A stretch of DNA of 64,000 nucleotides from positions 124,001-188,000 of the forward strand of contig CAVSZY010000001.1 in assembly GCA_963732585.1 (NCBI GenBank). Direction: 5' to 3'. Shown in pieces: positions 8,459-17,834 of this stretch. Under the pieces are notes generated by a model that was not told the DNA's origin, searched no databases, and saw only the letters and a list, made by a program, of their open reading frames with translations. This stretch comes from WLMZ01 sp963732585. GTDB taxonomy: Bacteria > Actinomycetota > Acidimicrobiia > Acidimicrobiales > Ilumatobacteraceae. Made by a program: the position numbers and the translations under genes. The first letter of the stretch is position 1; the number at the start of each line of letters is the position of its first letter.

Positions 8459-9080
8459 TCAGCTTGAGGCTTTGACCGCTTGGCGTTCCAAGGATTCGTC
8501 ACAGCCATCGCTGAGCGGGATGCCGTCGTTGCGAATTTGAGCGATGATGCGATTGCGGCGCTGGACGATCACGCGCCACGCCTCCGCCGAATGCATCGCG
8601 CTCGTTCAGCTCGTTGCCGGTCCAGTCGCGCACGTCGACGTGCAACTGTTCGATGCGGTGACGCAGATCTTCCGACTCGATATCGCTCACCACGATCAGC
8701 AGGTCGATGTTCGTCACACCGGACACATCTCCACGCGCCATCAGCCCATGAAGCCAGGCAGCGACCACGTCGGGCCACTCCCCCATTCGTGCCCGCAGGC
8801 GGCTGATCAACTCGCCGCGCATACCAGCGAGCGCCAAGATCGGTCCAGCGGCAAGATGCCTTCGGTTGAGCTCGACCGTCGGCGAACGGGCCCCGAGCAC
8901 CTCATGGACGATCCCAGCCTCGATGAATTCCTCGATCAACGCGCTGGCAAGCTCCGGATCGACATCGGCGACCACCGCCAACTGACGCCGGGTCACCGGG
9001 CGCTCGAGATGCGCGATGGCCTGCAACAATGCCCCGCGCTCCGCAGGCGCGACATCAAGAAACGGCGCCATCAGATCCAT
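8459..9080 (-). pseudogene. wHTH-nucleotidyltransferase protein, frameshifted near C-terminus
   Basis: From ATG 9080 the protein has an N-terminal winged-helix-like region (RPVTRRQLAVVADVD, VELNRRHLAAG) and then a minimal nucleotidyltransferase core (ARGD ... NIDLLIVVSD). The usual GS of the NTase motif is replaced (HGLMARGD). The reading frame to 8499 ends in a low-quality tail after NELNERDAF; switching frame by one base near 8580-8600 gives a convincing C-terminus (EAWRVIVQRRNRIIAQIR) that ends at TGA 8459-8461. So the gene has a single-base indel or a sequence error. Proteins of this kind occur as stand-alone regulators or parts of toxin-antitoxin systems; role unknown. Confidence 0.6.
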
Positions 9081-9126
9081 CGACGCACAGTAGCCCGAGC
9101 CCGAACCGCCTCGGGCCTTGGCGACC

Positions 9127-9630
9127 TCACGAGTTCGACGACGTGACCTGTGCCGCGGCGATGTCCCAGGCCATCTTGCGACCAGCTCCAGCGGTGCCCG
9201 AGCGAGCGTCGAACATCTTGTAGTCGATCACAATCTTCTCGAACTGCATCGACACCGACTGATCGATGGCGTCACCGCCGTAGCCATTGGACACGTCCTC
9301 GACGACCACATCGCTCATCTCGATCACCAGCATCGGCTTTGAGGCCCCACTCCCGACACCGGCCAACACCGTCAAGGTGGCCTTGGGAAATCGTCGCCCA
9401 GCGGCACAGGCGGCGATCAACGGCACCGCAGCGAGATCGAAGCGATGCGTCCAGACCATCGAGCGAGCGACGGCCCGACCACTACCCCTCGCCGATCCAG
9501 CCATCTGCCCAGCCAGATCGGCGCTGACGCCCCATTGCCAACTGAACACCTCGATCGACTTCTCGAAACCCTTGAGCCGCGATTCACCCTCGGGATCACC
9601 ACCAAAGGACAACACCGCATTCGTCGCCAT
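9127..9630 (-). CDS. Hcp-like tube-family protein, orphan
   Basis: A 167-residue protein whose strand pattern matches the Hcp family of type VI secretion: EVFSWQWGVS early, then a glycine/alanine-rich loop, FDLAAVPLIAACAAGRRFPKATLTVL, EMSDVVVEDVSNG, and the late VSMQFEKIVIDYK. ATG at 9630 is chosen because GGGAGGT lies 5-6 bases upstream; the longer in-frame start at 9681 has no such site. No sheath, VgrG, baseplate or ATPase gene of a contractile system is in the window. Hcp-fold proteins outside secretion loci exist as secreted or structural proteins; the job here is unknown. Confidence 0.78.
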   Translation of the reverse strand: MATNAVLSFGGDPEGESRLKGFEKSIEVFSWQWGVSADLAGQMAGSARGSGRAVARSMVWTHRFDLAAVPLIAACAAGRRFPKATLTVLAGVGSGASKPMLVIEMSDVVVEDVSNGYGGDAIDQSVSMQFEKIVIDYKMFDARSGTAGAGRKMAWDIAAAQVTSSNS

Positions 9631-9743
9631 CTCGTACCTCCCAGACACGTTCGACGGACCCCGCAATGAGATCTTTGTCACAACCCTACTCCTGCGGGGA
9701 AAAGGGTGCGTTCACGAACGCGCAAACCCGGCATCATGGACAG

Positions 9744-10553
9744 GTGAACGTGGCGGCCAACCTCATCCGCAGACTGCGCTCGACGTTGATCGCTCCCTTC
9801 GATGCCGATTCGTTTCGCGAGGGCGTGCGCATGATCGCCGTCCCAGCCATAGCCGTCGCCATCTGGGGGTTTGTTACCGGTGTGGCGATGGTCAACCGCG
9901 GGCTATCAGTGCCCGCCGCCATCGTCATGACCTTATTCGCCTATGCCGGTTCCGCGCAGCTGGCCGCACTGCCGCTGATGGCCGCAGGCGCACCGTTGCC
10001 AGTGGTGTGGATGACGGCGCTGCTCGTCAATCTGCGCTTCGTCATCTTCTCGGCGGCGATGCGCAGCCACTTCGCTGGGCTCAGCCTGCCGCAACGCCTG
10101 ATCGGCGGGTACGCCAATGGCGACCTCAGCTTCGGGTTGTTCTCCCGCCGCAATCTCGACGGCGTCGAGCGCACCCCCGAGCAACATCGCGGCTTCTTCT
10201 ACGGCACGGCCTCGGTCAACTATTGCGCGTGGATGTCAAGCTCGATGGTCGGTATCTTCGCTGGCGATCTCGCGCCGACCGATTGGGGCCTTGAACTGGC
10301 TGCCCTACTGGCCCTCGCCGCCGTCGTCATCCCGATGCTGACTCGTTTCCCGGTGATCGTCGGCGTCATCGTCGCCGCCATCGCCTCGATCCTCACCGCC
10401 GGTTGGCCGATGCGACTCGGCGTCGTCGCCAGCGTGGTAGTCGGCGTCGCCGCCTCCGTTTTCGTCGACGCCCGTCACGGCGGCGAAGCGGTCAGCCAAC
10501 TCCCGGCCGACCAAGCACCGCTCACGGAGCCGCAACAGCAGGCCTGCCGATGA
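9744..10553 (+). CDS. azlC: AzlC-family branched-chain amino acid exporter, large subunit
   Basis: A polytopic protein with the AzlC pattern: an N-terminal cytoplasmic stretch (FDADSFREGVRM), FAYAGSAQLAAL, LLVNLRFVIFSAAM, and GYANGDLSF, then further hydrophobic segments. AzlC and the small AzlD subunit together export branched-chain amino acids or analogues. GTG at 9744 is taken as the start since upstream residues are not protein-like; another GTG follows at 9750. The gene ends by overlapping the azlD start (ATGA). Confidence 0.9.
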   Translation: MNVAANLIRRLRSTLIAPFDADSFREGVRMIAVPAIAVAIWGFVTGVAMVNRGLSVPAAIVMTLFAYAGSAQLAALPLMAAGAPLPVVWMTALLVNLRFVIFSAAMRSHFAGLSLPQRLIGGYANGDLSFGLFSRRNLDGVERTPEQHRGFFYGTASVNYCAWMSSSMVGIFAGDLAPTDWGLELAALLALAAVVIPMLTRFPVIVGVIVAAIASILTAGWPMRLGVVASVVVGVAASVFVDARHGGEAVSQLPADQAPLTEPQQQACR

Positions 10554-10885
10554 ACGCCATCGAAAACTGGGGCTACGTCTTGGCGGCAATCGCCGGCATC
10601 ACCGCCTCGACACTGCTGACCCGCTCCTCGTTCTTCGTGCTTCCAGCCTCGATCAACCTGCCACCGCAGCTTGAGCGAGCACTGCGATTCGCCCCCGCCT
10701 GCGCGCTGACGGCAATCATCGTTCCTGGCGTCTTGACCCGCGACGGCGAGCCCTATTTCAGCCTCGGCAACAACCAACTGTGGGCAACGCTGGTGGCCTG
10801 TGCCGTCTTCGCCAAGACCCGTAACATGCTGGCGATGATGTGCGTCGGCATGGGCGTGTTCACCGCCTTGCGATTGTGGGTCTGA
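10550..10885 (+). CDS. azlD: AzlD-family exporter small subunit
   Basis: A 111-residue membrane protein with about four hydrophobic segments; the ITASTLLTRSSFFVLP motif near residues 17-32 and the central CALTAIIVPGVL segment are typical of AzlD. The start ATG shares bases with the azlC stop codon, indicating translational coupling. It forms the second subunit of the exporter. Confidence 0.9.
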   Translation: MNAIENWGYVLAAIAGITASTLLTRSSFFVLPASINLPPQLERALRFAPACALTAIIVPGVLTRDGEPYFSLGNNQLWATLVACAVFAKTRNMLAMMCVGMGVFTALRLWV

Positions 10886-10890
10886 ACCCC

Positions 10891-11811
10891 ATGAACCGCC
10901 GCCTGCTCCCCTACCTTGGAGCGATCATGACCATCGGCGCTGGCTTCGTCTGGAGCCTCGGAGTGATCACCGTCAAAAAATCGGAACATGCCGACGCCTG
11001 GCAATACCTGATCTGGCGTTCGGTCGGCGTCTTCGTCGCCGTCGAAGTCGTCAGCCTGATCCGCGGCACGGGGGTGATGACCCCACGGGCTTTCCGCTCG
11101 GGTCGTCGCATGTTGCTCGGCTGCTTCTTTCTGTGGCTGGCGAGCATCGCCTTCGTCTACGCCCTGAAGAACACCACGGCTGCGAACACGGCCTTCCTCG
11201 CCGCTTCAACCCCGCTGATCGCTGTCGTCTTCGCCCGTTTCGTGCTCGGTGACCGCCTCAACCGACCGACGATCATTGCCCTCACCGTGGCCTTCGCGGG
11301 CTTGAGCCTGACGGTTATCTCCGACCTTTCTGCGGGCAACATGCTCGGCAATATCGCCGCCTTGTTGGCCGCGGTCGGTTTCGCCGGGTACACCGTCGTA
11401 CTACGCACCGAAAGCACCCGTGACTGGTCACCGATCCTGCCCGGCTACGCCGTGTTCATGGTCGCCATCTGCGGGGTGATCACCCTGATCAACGGCAATT
11501 CCGTGGTTCCGCCGATGCTCGATCTGCTGCTCGCCTTTGTCCACGGTGCCGTCTTCATCGTCATCGGAACGCTGTTGTTCAACCTCGGCGCCCGCACCGT
11601 TACCGCTGTGGCCCTGACCATCTTCGCCCTCAGCGAGTACATCTTCGCCCCGCTGTGGGGTTTCCTCGTTGCCGACGAAACCCCCAAGCAGTTGACGCTC
11701 ATCGGCGGATTGCTGGTGCTCGCGGCGGTCGTCGGCAAGGCAATCGCCGACTCGCGCATGGTCGTCGCGCCCGTCGCGCCCGTAGCGCCCGCTCGCTGGG
11801 GGCCGCAATGA
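10891..11811 (+). CDS. EamA/DMT-family transporter
   Basis: A 306-residue protein with ten predicted membrane segments in two EamA repeats; each ends with the usual signature (AFLAASTPLIAVVFARFVLGDRL; AVALTIFALSEYIFAPLWGFLV). It follows azlD by 5 bases and overlaps the MFS gene by 4 (AATGA), so four transport genes read as one unit. The substrate is not evident; metabolite efflux is usual. The C-terminus carries a short VAPVAPVAPA repeat encoded by a tandem DNA repeat. Confidence 0.9.
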   Translation: MNRRLLPYLGAIMTIGAGFVWSLGVITVKKSEHADAWQYLIWRSVGVFVAVEVVSLIRGTGVMTPRAFRSGRRMLLGCFFLWLASIAFVYALKNTTAANTAFLAASTPLIAVVFARFVLGDRLNRPTIIALTVAFAGLSLTVISDLSAGNMLGNIAALLAAVGFAGYTVVLRTESTRDWSPILPGYAVFMVAICGVITLINGNSVVPPMLDLLLAFVHGAVFIVIGTLLFNLGARTVTAVALTIFALSEYIFAPLWGFLVADETPKQLTLIGGLLVLAAVVGKAIADSRMVVAPVAPVAPARWGPQ

Positions 11812-13019
11812 ACGTCACCGGTCGCAAGGGCATCATCCTCGTCTTCAGCCTGCTCTCGGCGCTGCTCTCGGCTGGCTATGGCGTCATGTTCACCGTCCTC
11901 GATGACTACCGCACGAAGTACTCGATCAACTCCGGAATGCTCGGATTCATCGTCGCCATTGGGTTCTTCGCCTCCTTCTTCGCGCAGGTCACCATCGCCC
12001 CGCTCGCCGACCGCGGCCACGCCCGCAAACTGGTCTCGCTCGGCCTGCTGGCCAATGTCGCTGGCCTGGTGATGATGGCCTACGGCTCATCGACTTTGGC
12101 CCTCTCGCTCGGCCGCTTCGTGATGGGCGTCGGCGCAGGCATGGCCGTTCCGGCGATCCGTCGCATCGTCATCCTCGCCGACCCCGACAACCTCGGTGCC
12201 AACGTCGGGCGACTGTTGTCCTGCGACGTCGGCGGGTTCGCCGCCGGCCCAGCGATCTCGGCGGTGCTTGTCGGGCCCTTCGGGTTGGCCTCGCCATTCC
12301 TGGTTATCGCCGGGCTGTGCCTCGCCTGCCTGCCGATCATTTCGCGGGTCGACGTCGACGAAAGCGATCCCGACGACGCCCACCAGGCGCGCTTCGCTTT
12401 CGATCTTCTCTCCTCTCGCCCATATCAGGCGTCGGTGTTACTCGGCGCCGCATTGTTTCTGATGATCGGCACCTTCGACGCCCTGTGGGTGCTGGTACTC
12501 GACGACCTCAAGAGCCCCGATTGGATCGCCAACATCGGCATCACCCTGTTCGCCTTGCCCTTGATCTTCTTCGGTGCCCGCGGCGGCGCCCTCGCGCAAC
12601 GGGTCGGGCCCTTCAGGCTGGGAACCCTCGGGCTGCTGCTCGCCAGCGGGTTCGTCTTCCTCTACGGCCAGATGCCGAGCGCCGGCGCGATGTTCGCCTT
12701 GTCGATGGTCCACTCGGTCAGCGATGCGATCACGATGTCCAGCGTCGGGGTGTCCGTCGGCATGGTCAGCCCGCCGGAACGTCAAGCGGGCGCGCAAGGC
12801 CTCGTCGGTGGCGTGGAAACGCTGGTCGGTGGAATCGCCGCCATCGGCGCGGGTGCCATCTACGAGTCGGCCGGGCGCGCCTGGGCCTACGGCGTGTGCG
12901 CCTCGCTGACGGCGACCTTGGCGGCACTCGCTCTGTGGCGATGCGGGCCCACCTGGCGGCGGCGGCCCGTCGAGCCAGCTGAGGCTCAGCTGAGCAGCGC
13001 CGCAGCCCCATCCGTCTGA
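11808..13019 (+). CDS. Major facilitator superfamily transporter
   Basis: A 403-residue protein with twelve hydrophobic segments. The loop after the second segment (PLADRGHARK) corresponds to the MFS motif A, and the first segment (LLSAGYGVMFTVLDDYRT) resembles drug/multidrug-type efflux members. It is coupled to the upstream EamA gene and precedes the epoxide hydrolase gene by 12 bases. The substrate cannot be deduced. Confidence 0.9.
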   Translation: MNVTGRKGIILVFSLLSALLSAGYGVMFTVLDDYRTKYSINSGMLGFIVAIGFFASFFAQVTIAPLADRGHARKLVSLGLLANVAGLVMMAYGSSTLALSLGRFVMGVGAGMAVPAIRRIVILADPDNLGANVGRLLSCDVGGFAAGPAISAVLVGPFGLASPFLVIAGLCLACLPIISRVDVDESDPDDAHQARFAFDLLSSRPYQASVLLGAALFLMIGTFDALWVLVLDDLKSPDWIANIGITLFALPLIFFGARGGALAQRVGPFRLGTLGLLLASGFVFLYGQMPSAGAMFALSMVHSVSDAITMSSVGVSVGMVSPPERQAGAQGLVGGVETLVGGIAAIGAGAIYESAGRAWAYGVCASLTATLAALALWRCGPTWRRRPVEPAEAQLSSAAAPSV

Positions 13020-13031
13020 GACAATGAGGCG

Positions 13032-14171
13032 ATGTCCTCCACTGTCGAACCATTCCGCCTGACCATCGATCAAGCGTTGCTCGACGATCTCCGTCGACGC
13101 CTCGACAACACCCGTTGGCCCGACGAAATCGAAGCAGGGTCGTGGCGCTATGGCACCGATCTCGCCTACCTGAAGTCGTTGTGCGAGTCATGGAAGACCT
13201 TTGATTGGCGGGCGGTCGAAGCGCAGCTCAATAGCTGGGAGCAGATCACCACCGTCATCGATGGGCAACAGGTCCACGCTCTTCACGCTCGCTCGCCAGA
13301 ACCTGATGCGCTGCCGCTGATCATCACCCATGGCTGGCCCGGATCGATCATCGAATTCTTCGACGTCATCGAACCGCTGCGCAATCCGCTGGCACACGGC
13401 GGCACAGCTCAACAGGCATTTCACCTGGTGATCCCGTCGATCCCCGGATACGGATTGAGCGGCCCAACCAGCGAACCGGGGTGGCACGTCGGTCGGGTCG
13501 CCGAGGCTTGGAAAGAGTTGATGGCTCGACTCGGCTACAGCCGCTACGGGGCGCAGGGCGGCGATTGGGGATCGCTGATCTCGACCGCCTTGGCAACGAT
13601 CGACGCCGAGCACATGTGCGGACTCCATCTCAACTTCCCGGTAGCCGGACGCACCGACGACGAACTCAGCGATCTTGAGCAGGACGACCTGCGCGCCGCG
13701 GCTGCATTTCGCGACGCCGGCACCGCCTACCAACAGATCCAGGGCAAGAACCCACAGACGCTGGCCTATGGCCTCAGCGATTCCCCTGTCGGACTTGCTG
13801 GGTGGATCGTCGAGAAGTTTCACCATTGGACCCATCACCCCGACGGAGATCTGGAAACCGCCGTTTCTCGCGACAAGATCCTGGCCAATCTGACCTTGTA
13901 TTGGCTGACCGGCACGATCAATTCGAGCACTCGGTTGTACTACGAGTCGATGCATTCCGACATGTTTCGACCGGCGCAAGGACGCGTCAGCGTTCCGACG
14001 GGATGTGCGATATTCCCTGGCGAAATCACCCGTGCGCCGCGAGCCTGGATCGCCTCGAAGTTCAATCTCACCCACTTCAACCGCTTCGAACGCGGCGGCC
14101 ACTTCGCTGCGCTCGAGGAGCCAGACCTGTTCATCGCCGACCTCCGGGCTTTTTTCGATACCGTCCGCTAG
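13032..14171 (+). CDS. Epoxide hydrolase, EHN-family alpha/beta hydrolase
   Basis: A 379-residue protein with the N-terminal epoxide-hydrolase (EHN) lid region (residues 1-110, including NTRWPDE) and a hydrolase core. Visible motifs are the oxyanion HGWPGS, the nucleophile elbow GGDWGS with Asp as nucleophile, a lid Tyr region (LYYESM) and the catalytic His in GGHFAALEEP. It would open epoxides by the ester-intermediate route in the cytoplasm. Lies immediately after the transporter genes; a detoxification partnership with the efflux proteins is possible but inferred. Confidence 0.92.
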   Translation: MSSTVEPFRLTIDQALLDDLRRRLDNTRWPDEIEAGSWRYGTDLAYLKSLCESWKTFDWRAVEAQLNSWEQITTVIDGQQVHALHARSPEPDALPLIITHGWPGSIIEFFDVIEPLRNPLAHGGTAQQAFHLVIPSIPGYGLSGPTSEPGWHVGRVAEAWKELMARLGYSRYGAQGGDWGSLISTALATIDAEHMCGLHLNFPVAGRTDDELSDLEQDDLRAAAAFRDAGTAYQQIQGKNPQTLAYGLSDSPVGLAGWIVEKFHHWTHHPDGDLETAVSRDKILANLTLYWLTGTINSSTRLYYESMHSDMFRPAQGRVSVPTGCAIFPGEITRAPRAWIASKFNLTHFNRFERGGHFAALEEPDLFIADLRAFFDTVR

Positions 14172-14224
14172 CCATCCGGGGCCAGAACGTTCAACTCGAT
14201 CCATTTTCGTGGCAGGCTGTAGGC

Positions 14225-14587
14225 ATGGCATGGCTATTGAGCGAGGCACGTGTGCTGGCCTCGATTGAGGTCGCAGACTCCCACGCCGACAAGCTGAAAG
14301 GGCTGCTCGGCCGCGATCATCTCGACGGTGCCCTGGCTTTGCCCGGGTGCAAATGGGTGCACACCATCGGTATGCGTTTCCCGATCGACGTCGCCTATGT
14401 GGCGGCCGACAACACCGTGATCAAAGCCCACACCCTCGCTCGTCACCGGGTCGGCCCGCCGATCCGCCACGCCGTGATGATCATCGAGGCCGAGGCTGGG
14501 GCCTTCGAACGCTGGGGATTGAAGGTCGGCGACCCGGTCGAAATCCGCGAGTCCACGCACGAATCACCCGTCGAACGCTCGGCCTAG
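14225..14587 (+). CDS. DUF192 family protein
   Basis: A 120-residue protein with the DUF192 hallmarks: KLKGLLGRDHL near the N-terminus, the HTIGMRFPIDVAYV core and a late VGDPVEI. The family is small, often secreted, and its biochemical role is not established. The start ATG at 14225 begins the conserved region; the open frame upstream overlaps the hydrolase gene and is ignored. Six bases after its stop lies the rsmI start. Confidence 0.88.
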   Translation: MAWLLSEARVLASIEVADSHADKLKGLLGRDHLDGALALPGCKWVHTIGMRFPIDVAYVAADNTVIKAHTLARHRVGPPIRHAVMIIEAEAGAFERWGLKVGDPVEIRESTHESPVERSA

Positions 14588-14592
14588 TTCAG

Positions 14593-15453
14593 ATGCCACC
14601 TCCTGGCGCTGGCACGCTCGTACTCGTCGCCACCCCCATCGGCAATCTCGGGGATCTCACCTCGCGTGCGCAGCGGGCGCTCACCGAGGCGGCCTTGATC
14701 TGCTGCGAAGACACCCGACGCACCGGCAAGTTGTTGTCCTATCTGGGGATCAGCGGGGTGCGCATGATGGTCGCCAACGAACACACCGAGCATGGTCTGA
14801 TCGATCATGTGCTGGGGCTGCTGGCCAGCGGTCAGACGGTGGTGGTCGCCAGCGACGCTGGCACGCCGGGGATCAGCGACCCAGGTGAGCTGCTGGTTCG
14901 CGCCGCCATCGAACACGGCCACACGGTGTCGGCGACCCCGGGCCCGTCAGCGGATGTGATGGCCTTGGTGATCAGCGGGCTGCCGACCGGTCGCTATGTG
15001 TTCGAGGGTTTCGTACCGCGCAGCGGTCCGGATCGCAAGGCGCGCCTCGCCGAGATCGCCGTCGAACGGCGCACCATCGTGCTCTACGAGGCGCCACATC
15101 GTCTTGCCCGCACGCTCGGCGACCTGCAACTGACCTGCGGCGGCGAGCGGCGCGTGGCGCTGTGCCGTGAACTGACCAAGCTGCACGAAGAGGTCTGGCG
15201 TGGCACGCTGCATGCGGCAGTGCAGCACGCTGCCGACCGGGAGCCCCAAGGCGAGTACGTCATCGTCCTCGATGGCGCGCCACCGCCTGCTGCGTCGACC
15301 GACGACGATGTCGCTGCAGCGTTGACCGCTGAAATGGCCAACGGTTCAAGCGTCAAGAGCGCCAGCGCCGTCGTTGCCGAACGGCTCGGACTGGCGAAGA
15401 ACCGGGTGTATTCCCTGGCCCTCGAGCTGCAGCGCTCACGCACCACGGGGTAA
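14593..15453 (+). CDS. rsmI: 16S rRNA (cytidine1402-2'-O)-methyltransferase
   Basis: A 286-residue tetrapyrrole-methylase-fold protein. It begins with LVLVATPIGNLGDLT, continues with CEDTRRTGKLLSYLGI, SDAGTPGISDPG, and FEGFVPR, all defining RsmI. It methylates the 2'-OH of C1402 in the decoding centre with SAM. Its last 18 bases overlap the end of the convergent thioesterase gene. Confidence 0.95.
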   Translation: MPPPGAGTLVLVATPIGNLGDLTSRAQRALTEAALICCEDTRRTGKLLSYLGISGVRMMVANEHTEHGLIDHVLGLLASGQTVVVASDAGTPGISDPGELLVRAAIEHGHTVSATPGPSADVMALVISGLPTGRYVFEGFVPRSGPDRKARLAEIAVERRTIVLYEAPHRLARTLGDLQLTCGGERRVALCRELTKLHEEVWRGTLHAAVQHAADREPQGEYVIVLDGAPPPAASTDDDVAAALTAEMANGSSVKSASAVVAERLGLAKNRVYSLALELQRSRTTG

Positions 15454-16242
15454 CAGGGCGTACTGGCGGCTCTGGGCCACCACAGTGCCCGCCGAATCCC
15501 AGACGACACCGTCTTCGTTGATCGCCCCGTTCTGTACCACCTCGGTCGCGAACCGACATTGCAGTGGTCCCGGCGCCGGCCGGGCGCGGACGTGGACGGT
15601 CAGTTCCACCGTCGGCACCCACCCCGGAGCGATCTCGACGTTGAACACGGCCGGGGGAAAGACATCGCAGACCAACAGCAGCGCCAAGCTGTCCAGCGGA
15701 CGCTGATCGCGAAACTCGAACCAGCCGTTGATCTCTGCTCGCCCGCTCGGTTGCCCGACGGAAAACCCGCTGTCGCGCGGATCGAGGGCCACGAGAACCT
15801 TGTGGACGATGCCGACATCGACCTTCGCCGCGGCGCCCTGGCGGTCGAGGCAACGATCGAGCGGGGCGATGGTGGGCCGCACCAGCGAGGTCAGGGAAAC
15901 CTCCTCGGCCATCGAATCGAGATCGCCGAAGGTGCCGATCGCCTGCAGGATTGGGCGACCGTTCTGCACCGCCATGCCGCTGACGGTCACCAGTTGGCGA
16001 CCCTGTTTGACCACACTGACCTGCAGCTCCGCTGAGCCCGGCTTGCCCGGGGCGAGAAAGTGGGCGGTGACAGTCAACGGGTCGGGCCGCCCCGACGCCT
16101 CGCGCATCGCCGCGCCGAGAATCGCCAGCAGGTAGCCGCCGTTGGCGTTCCCGGCGATGTCCCAACTGTCGGCGATCGTGGCCACAAAATCGCCATCGTC
16201 CCGTCGCTGCACGGCCGTCGCTCGATCAAACTCAAAATCCAT
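15436..16242 (-). CDS. Acyl-CoA thioesterase, double hot-dog (TesB-like)
   Basis: A 268-residue protein with two hot-dog halves. The first includes GNANGGYLLAILGAAM and VTAHFLAPGKPG; the second ends VWDSAGTVVAQSRQYALL, the usual close of the TesB/4HBT_3 family. It would hydrolyse acyl-CoA esters in the cytoplasm. It is divergent from metG with 72 bases between start codons and convergent with rsmI with a short overlap. Chain-length preference cannot be read from sequence. Confidence 0.87.
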   Translation of the reverse strand: MDFEFDRATAVQRRDDGDFVATIADSWDIAGNANGGYLLAILGAAMREASGRPDPLTVTAHFLAPGKPGSAELQVSVVKQGRQLVTVSGMAVQNGRPILQAIGTFGDLDSMAEEVSLTSLVRPTIAPLDRCLDRQGAAAKVDVGIVHKVLVALDPRDSGFSVGQPSGRAEINGWFEFRDQRPLDSLALLLVCDVFPPAVFNVEIAPGWVPTVELTVHVRARPAPGPLQCRFATEVVQNGAINEDGVVWDSAGTVVAQSRQYALLPRGA

Positions 16243-16314
16243 CTGCTCATCTTGACTCGACCAGTCGGCGAAATTCGCAGCTCAACCAATCGAGCGCGGC
16301 CCTAACCTGAACCC

Positions 16315-17826
16315 GTGGCCAAGTTTTCGCTGACGACTCCGATCTATTACGTGACCGCTAAGCCCCACCTTGGCCACGCCTACACCACCATCGTCGGCGA
16401 CGCCTTGGCCCGCTGGCACCGCCTGCTCGGCGACGATGTTCATTTCCTCACCGGCACCGATGAGCACGGGCTCAAGGTGCAACAAGCCGCTGAGGCAGCG
16501 GGCCAGACCCCGAGAGAATTCGTCGATTCGATCGCGCCGCTCTACGAGCAGGCCTGGCGCAAGCTGAACATCAGCAACGACGACTTCATCCGCACCACCG
16601 AGCCACGCCACTACGCCGGGGTCGAGAAGCTGCTGCAAGCCTGCTACGACGCCGGCGACATCGAACTCGACGTCTACACCGGGCTGTATTGCGTGGCCTG
16701 CGAGGAGTACTACACCGAGGAAGAACTCACCGACAACCTGTGCCCGATTCACAAACGGCCCGTCGATTACGTCGAAGAGGAAAACTACTTCTTCCGTTTG
16801 TCTCGCTTCGAGCAGCGCCTCCTCGATCATTACGCCGCCCATCCCGAGGCGATGAAGCCCGAGTTCCGTGGCAACGAGGCGATCGGTTTGATCCGCTCCG
16901 GTTTGCGCGACTTTTCCATTAGCCGGGCCAGCTTGAAGTGGGGCATCCCGCTGCCCTGGAACGCTGAGCACGTCGCCTACGTGTGGTTCGACGCCCTGAC
17001 CAACTACCTCTCGGCGGTTGGCTACGGTAGCGACGATCAGCGCTTCAGCGAATGGTGGCCGGTCGACTATCACCTGATCGGCAAAGACATCGTGCGCCAT
17101 CACTGCGTCTATTGGCCAGCGATGCTGTTGTCCGCCGGGATCGAACTACCGAAGGGCTGGGGCATCGGCGGCTGGTTGCTCGTCGGCGGCGAAAAGATGA
17201 GCAAGACCAGCGGCAACGTCGTCAATCCGCTCGACCTCGTCGACGACATCGGCGTCGATGGCTTTCGCTATTACGTGCTCGCCGACACCGCCTACGGCCA
17301 AGACGGCGACTTCACCTATGAGGGCCTTCTCGGGCGTTACAACAGCGACCTGGCCAACAACCTTGGCAACCTGCTCAGCCGGGTTGCCACAGTGGTGGCC
17401 AAGAAGTGCGACGGCGTCGGACCTGTGCCAGCGGCCAACAGCCCGCTGGCCGAAGCGGCGACGAGCGCCTATGCAGCCACAGCCGCGGCCTGGGACGTCG
17501 TACAACCGAGCCGTGCCCTCGAGGCCACCTGGTCGCTGATCCGCGCCACCAACGCCTACCTCGAAGCCAACGAACCGTGGAAGGCCGAGCCGGGGCCGGC
17601 GGTCGACGCGGTGATGGGCGATGCCTTGGAAGCGCTGCGCATCGTGGCCATCCTGGCCTGCCCGGCGGTGCCCGACACCGCCCAGCACGTCTGGGAGCGG
17701 ATCGGGCTGGCCGGATCGGTCGCCGAGCAACGCCTGCCGCAGGCAGCAACGTGGGGCGGTTATCCCGGCGGCACGGCGGTCATCAAGGGTGATCCGCTGT
17801 TCCCCCGTCGCCAAATCCCCGCCTGA
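16315..17826 (+). CDS. metG: Methionyl-tRNA synthetase
   Basis: A 503-residue class I synthetase. The HIGH-equivalent PHLGHAY lies at residues 17-23 and the KMSKS-equivalent KMSKTSGN near residue 295. The zinc knuckle reads CVAC then, after 18 residues, CPIH, so the last ligand is His instead of Cys. There is no C-terminal EMAP/tRNA-binding extension, matching the short actinobacterial form. A GTG start directly follows a TAACCT-like -10 element, so the mRNA may be leaderless. It opens the conserved metG-tatD-rsmA-ispE block. Confidence 0.97.
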   Translation: MAKFSLTTPIYYVTAKPHLGHAYTTIVGDALARWHRLLGDDVHFLTGTDEHGLKVQQAAEAAGQTPREFVDSIAPLYEQAWRKLNISNDDFIRTTEPRHYAGVEKLLQACYDAGDIELDVYTGLYCVACEEYYTEEELTDNLCPIHKRPVDYVEEENYFFRLSRFEQRLLDHYAAHPEAMKPEFRGNEAIGLIRSGLRDFSISRASLKWGIPLPWNAEHVAYVWFDALTNYLSAVGYGSDDQRFSEWWPVDYHLIGKDIVRHHCVYWPAMLLSAGIELPKGWGIGGWLLVGGEKMSKTSGNVVNPLDLVDDIGVDGFRYYVLADTAYGQDGDFTYEGLLGRYNSDLANNLGNLLSRVATVVAKKCDGVGPVPAANSPLAEAATSAYAATAAAWDVVQPSRALEATWSLIRATNAYLEANEPWKAEPGPAVDAVMGDALEALRIVAILACPAVPDTAQHVWERIGLAGSVAEQRLPQAATWGGYPGGTAVIKGDPLFPRRQIPA

Positions 17827-17834
17827 GAAGCGAC

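Noticed and set aside
9127..9630. A type VI or phage-like contractile secretion locus
   Set aside because: Only the Hcp-like gene is present; neighbours are transporters and a nucleotidyltransferase.
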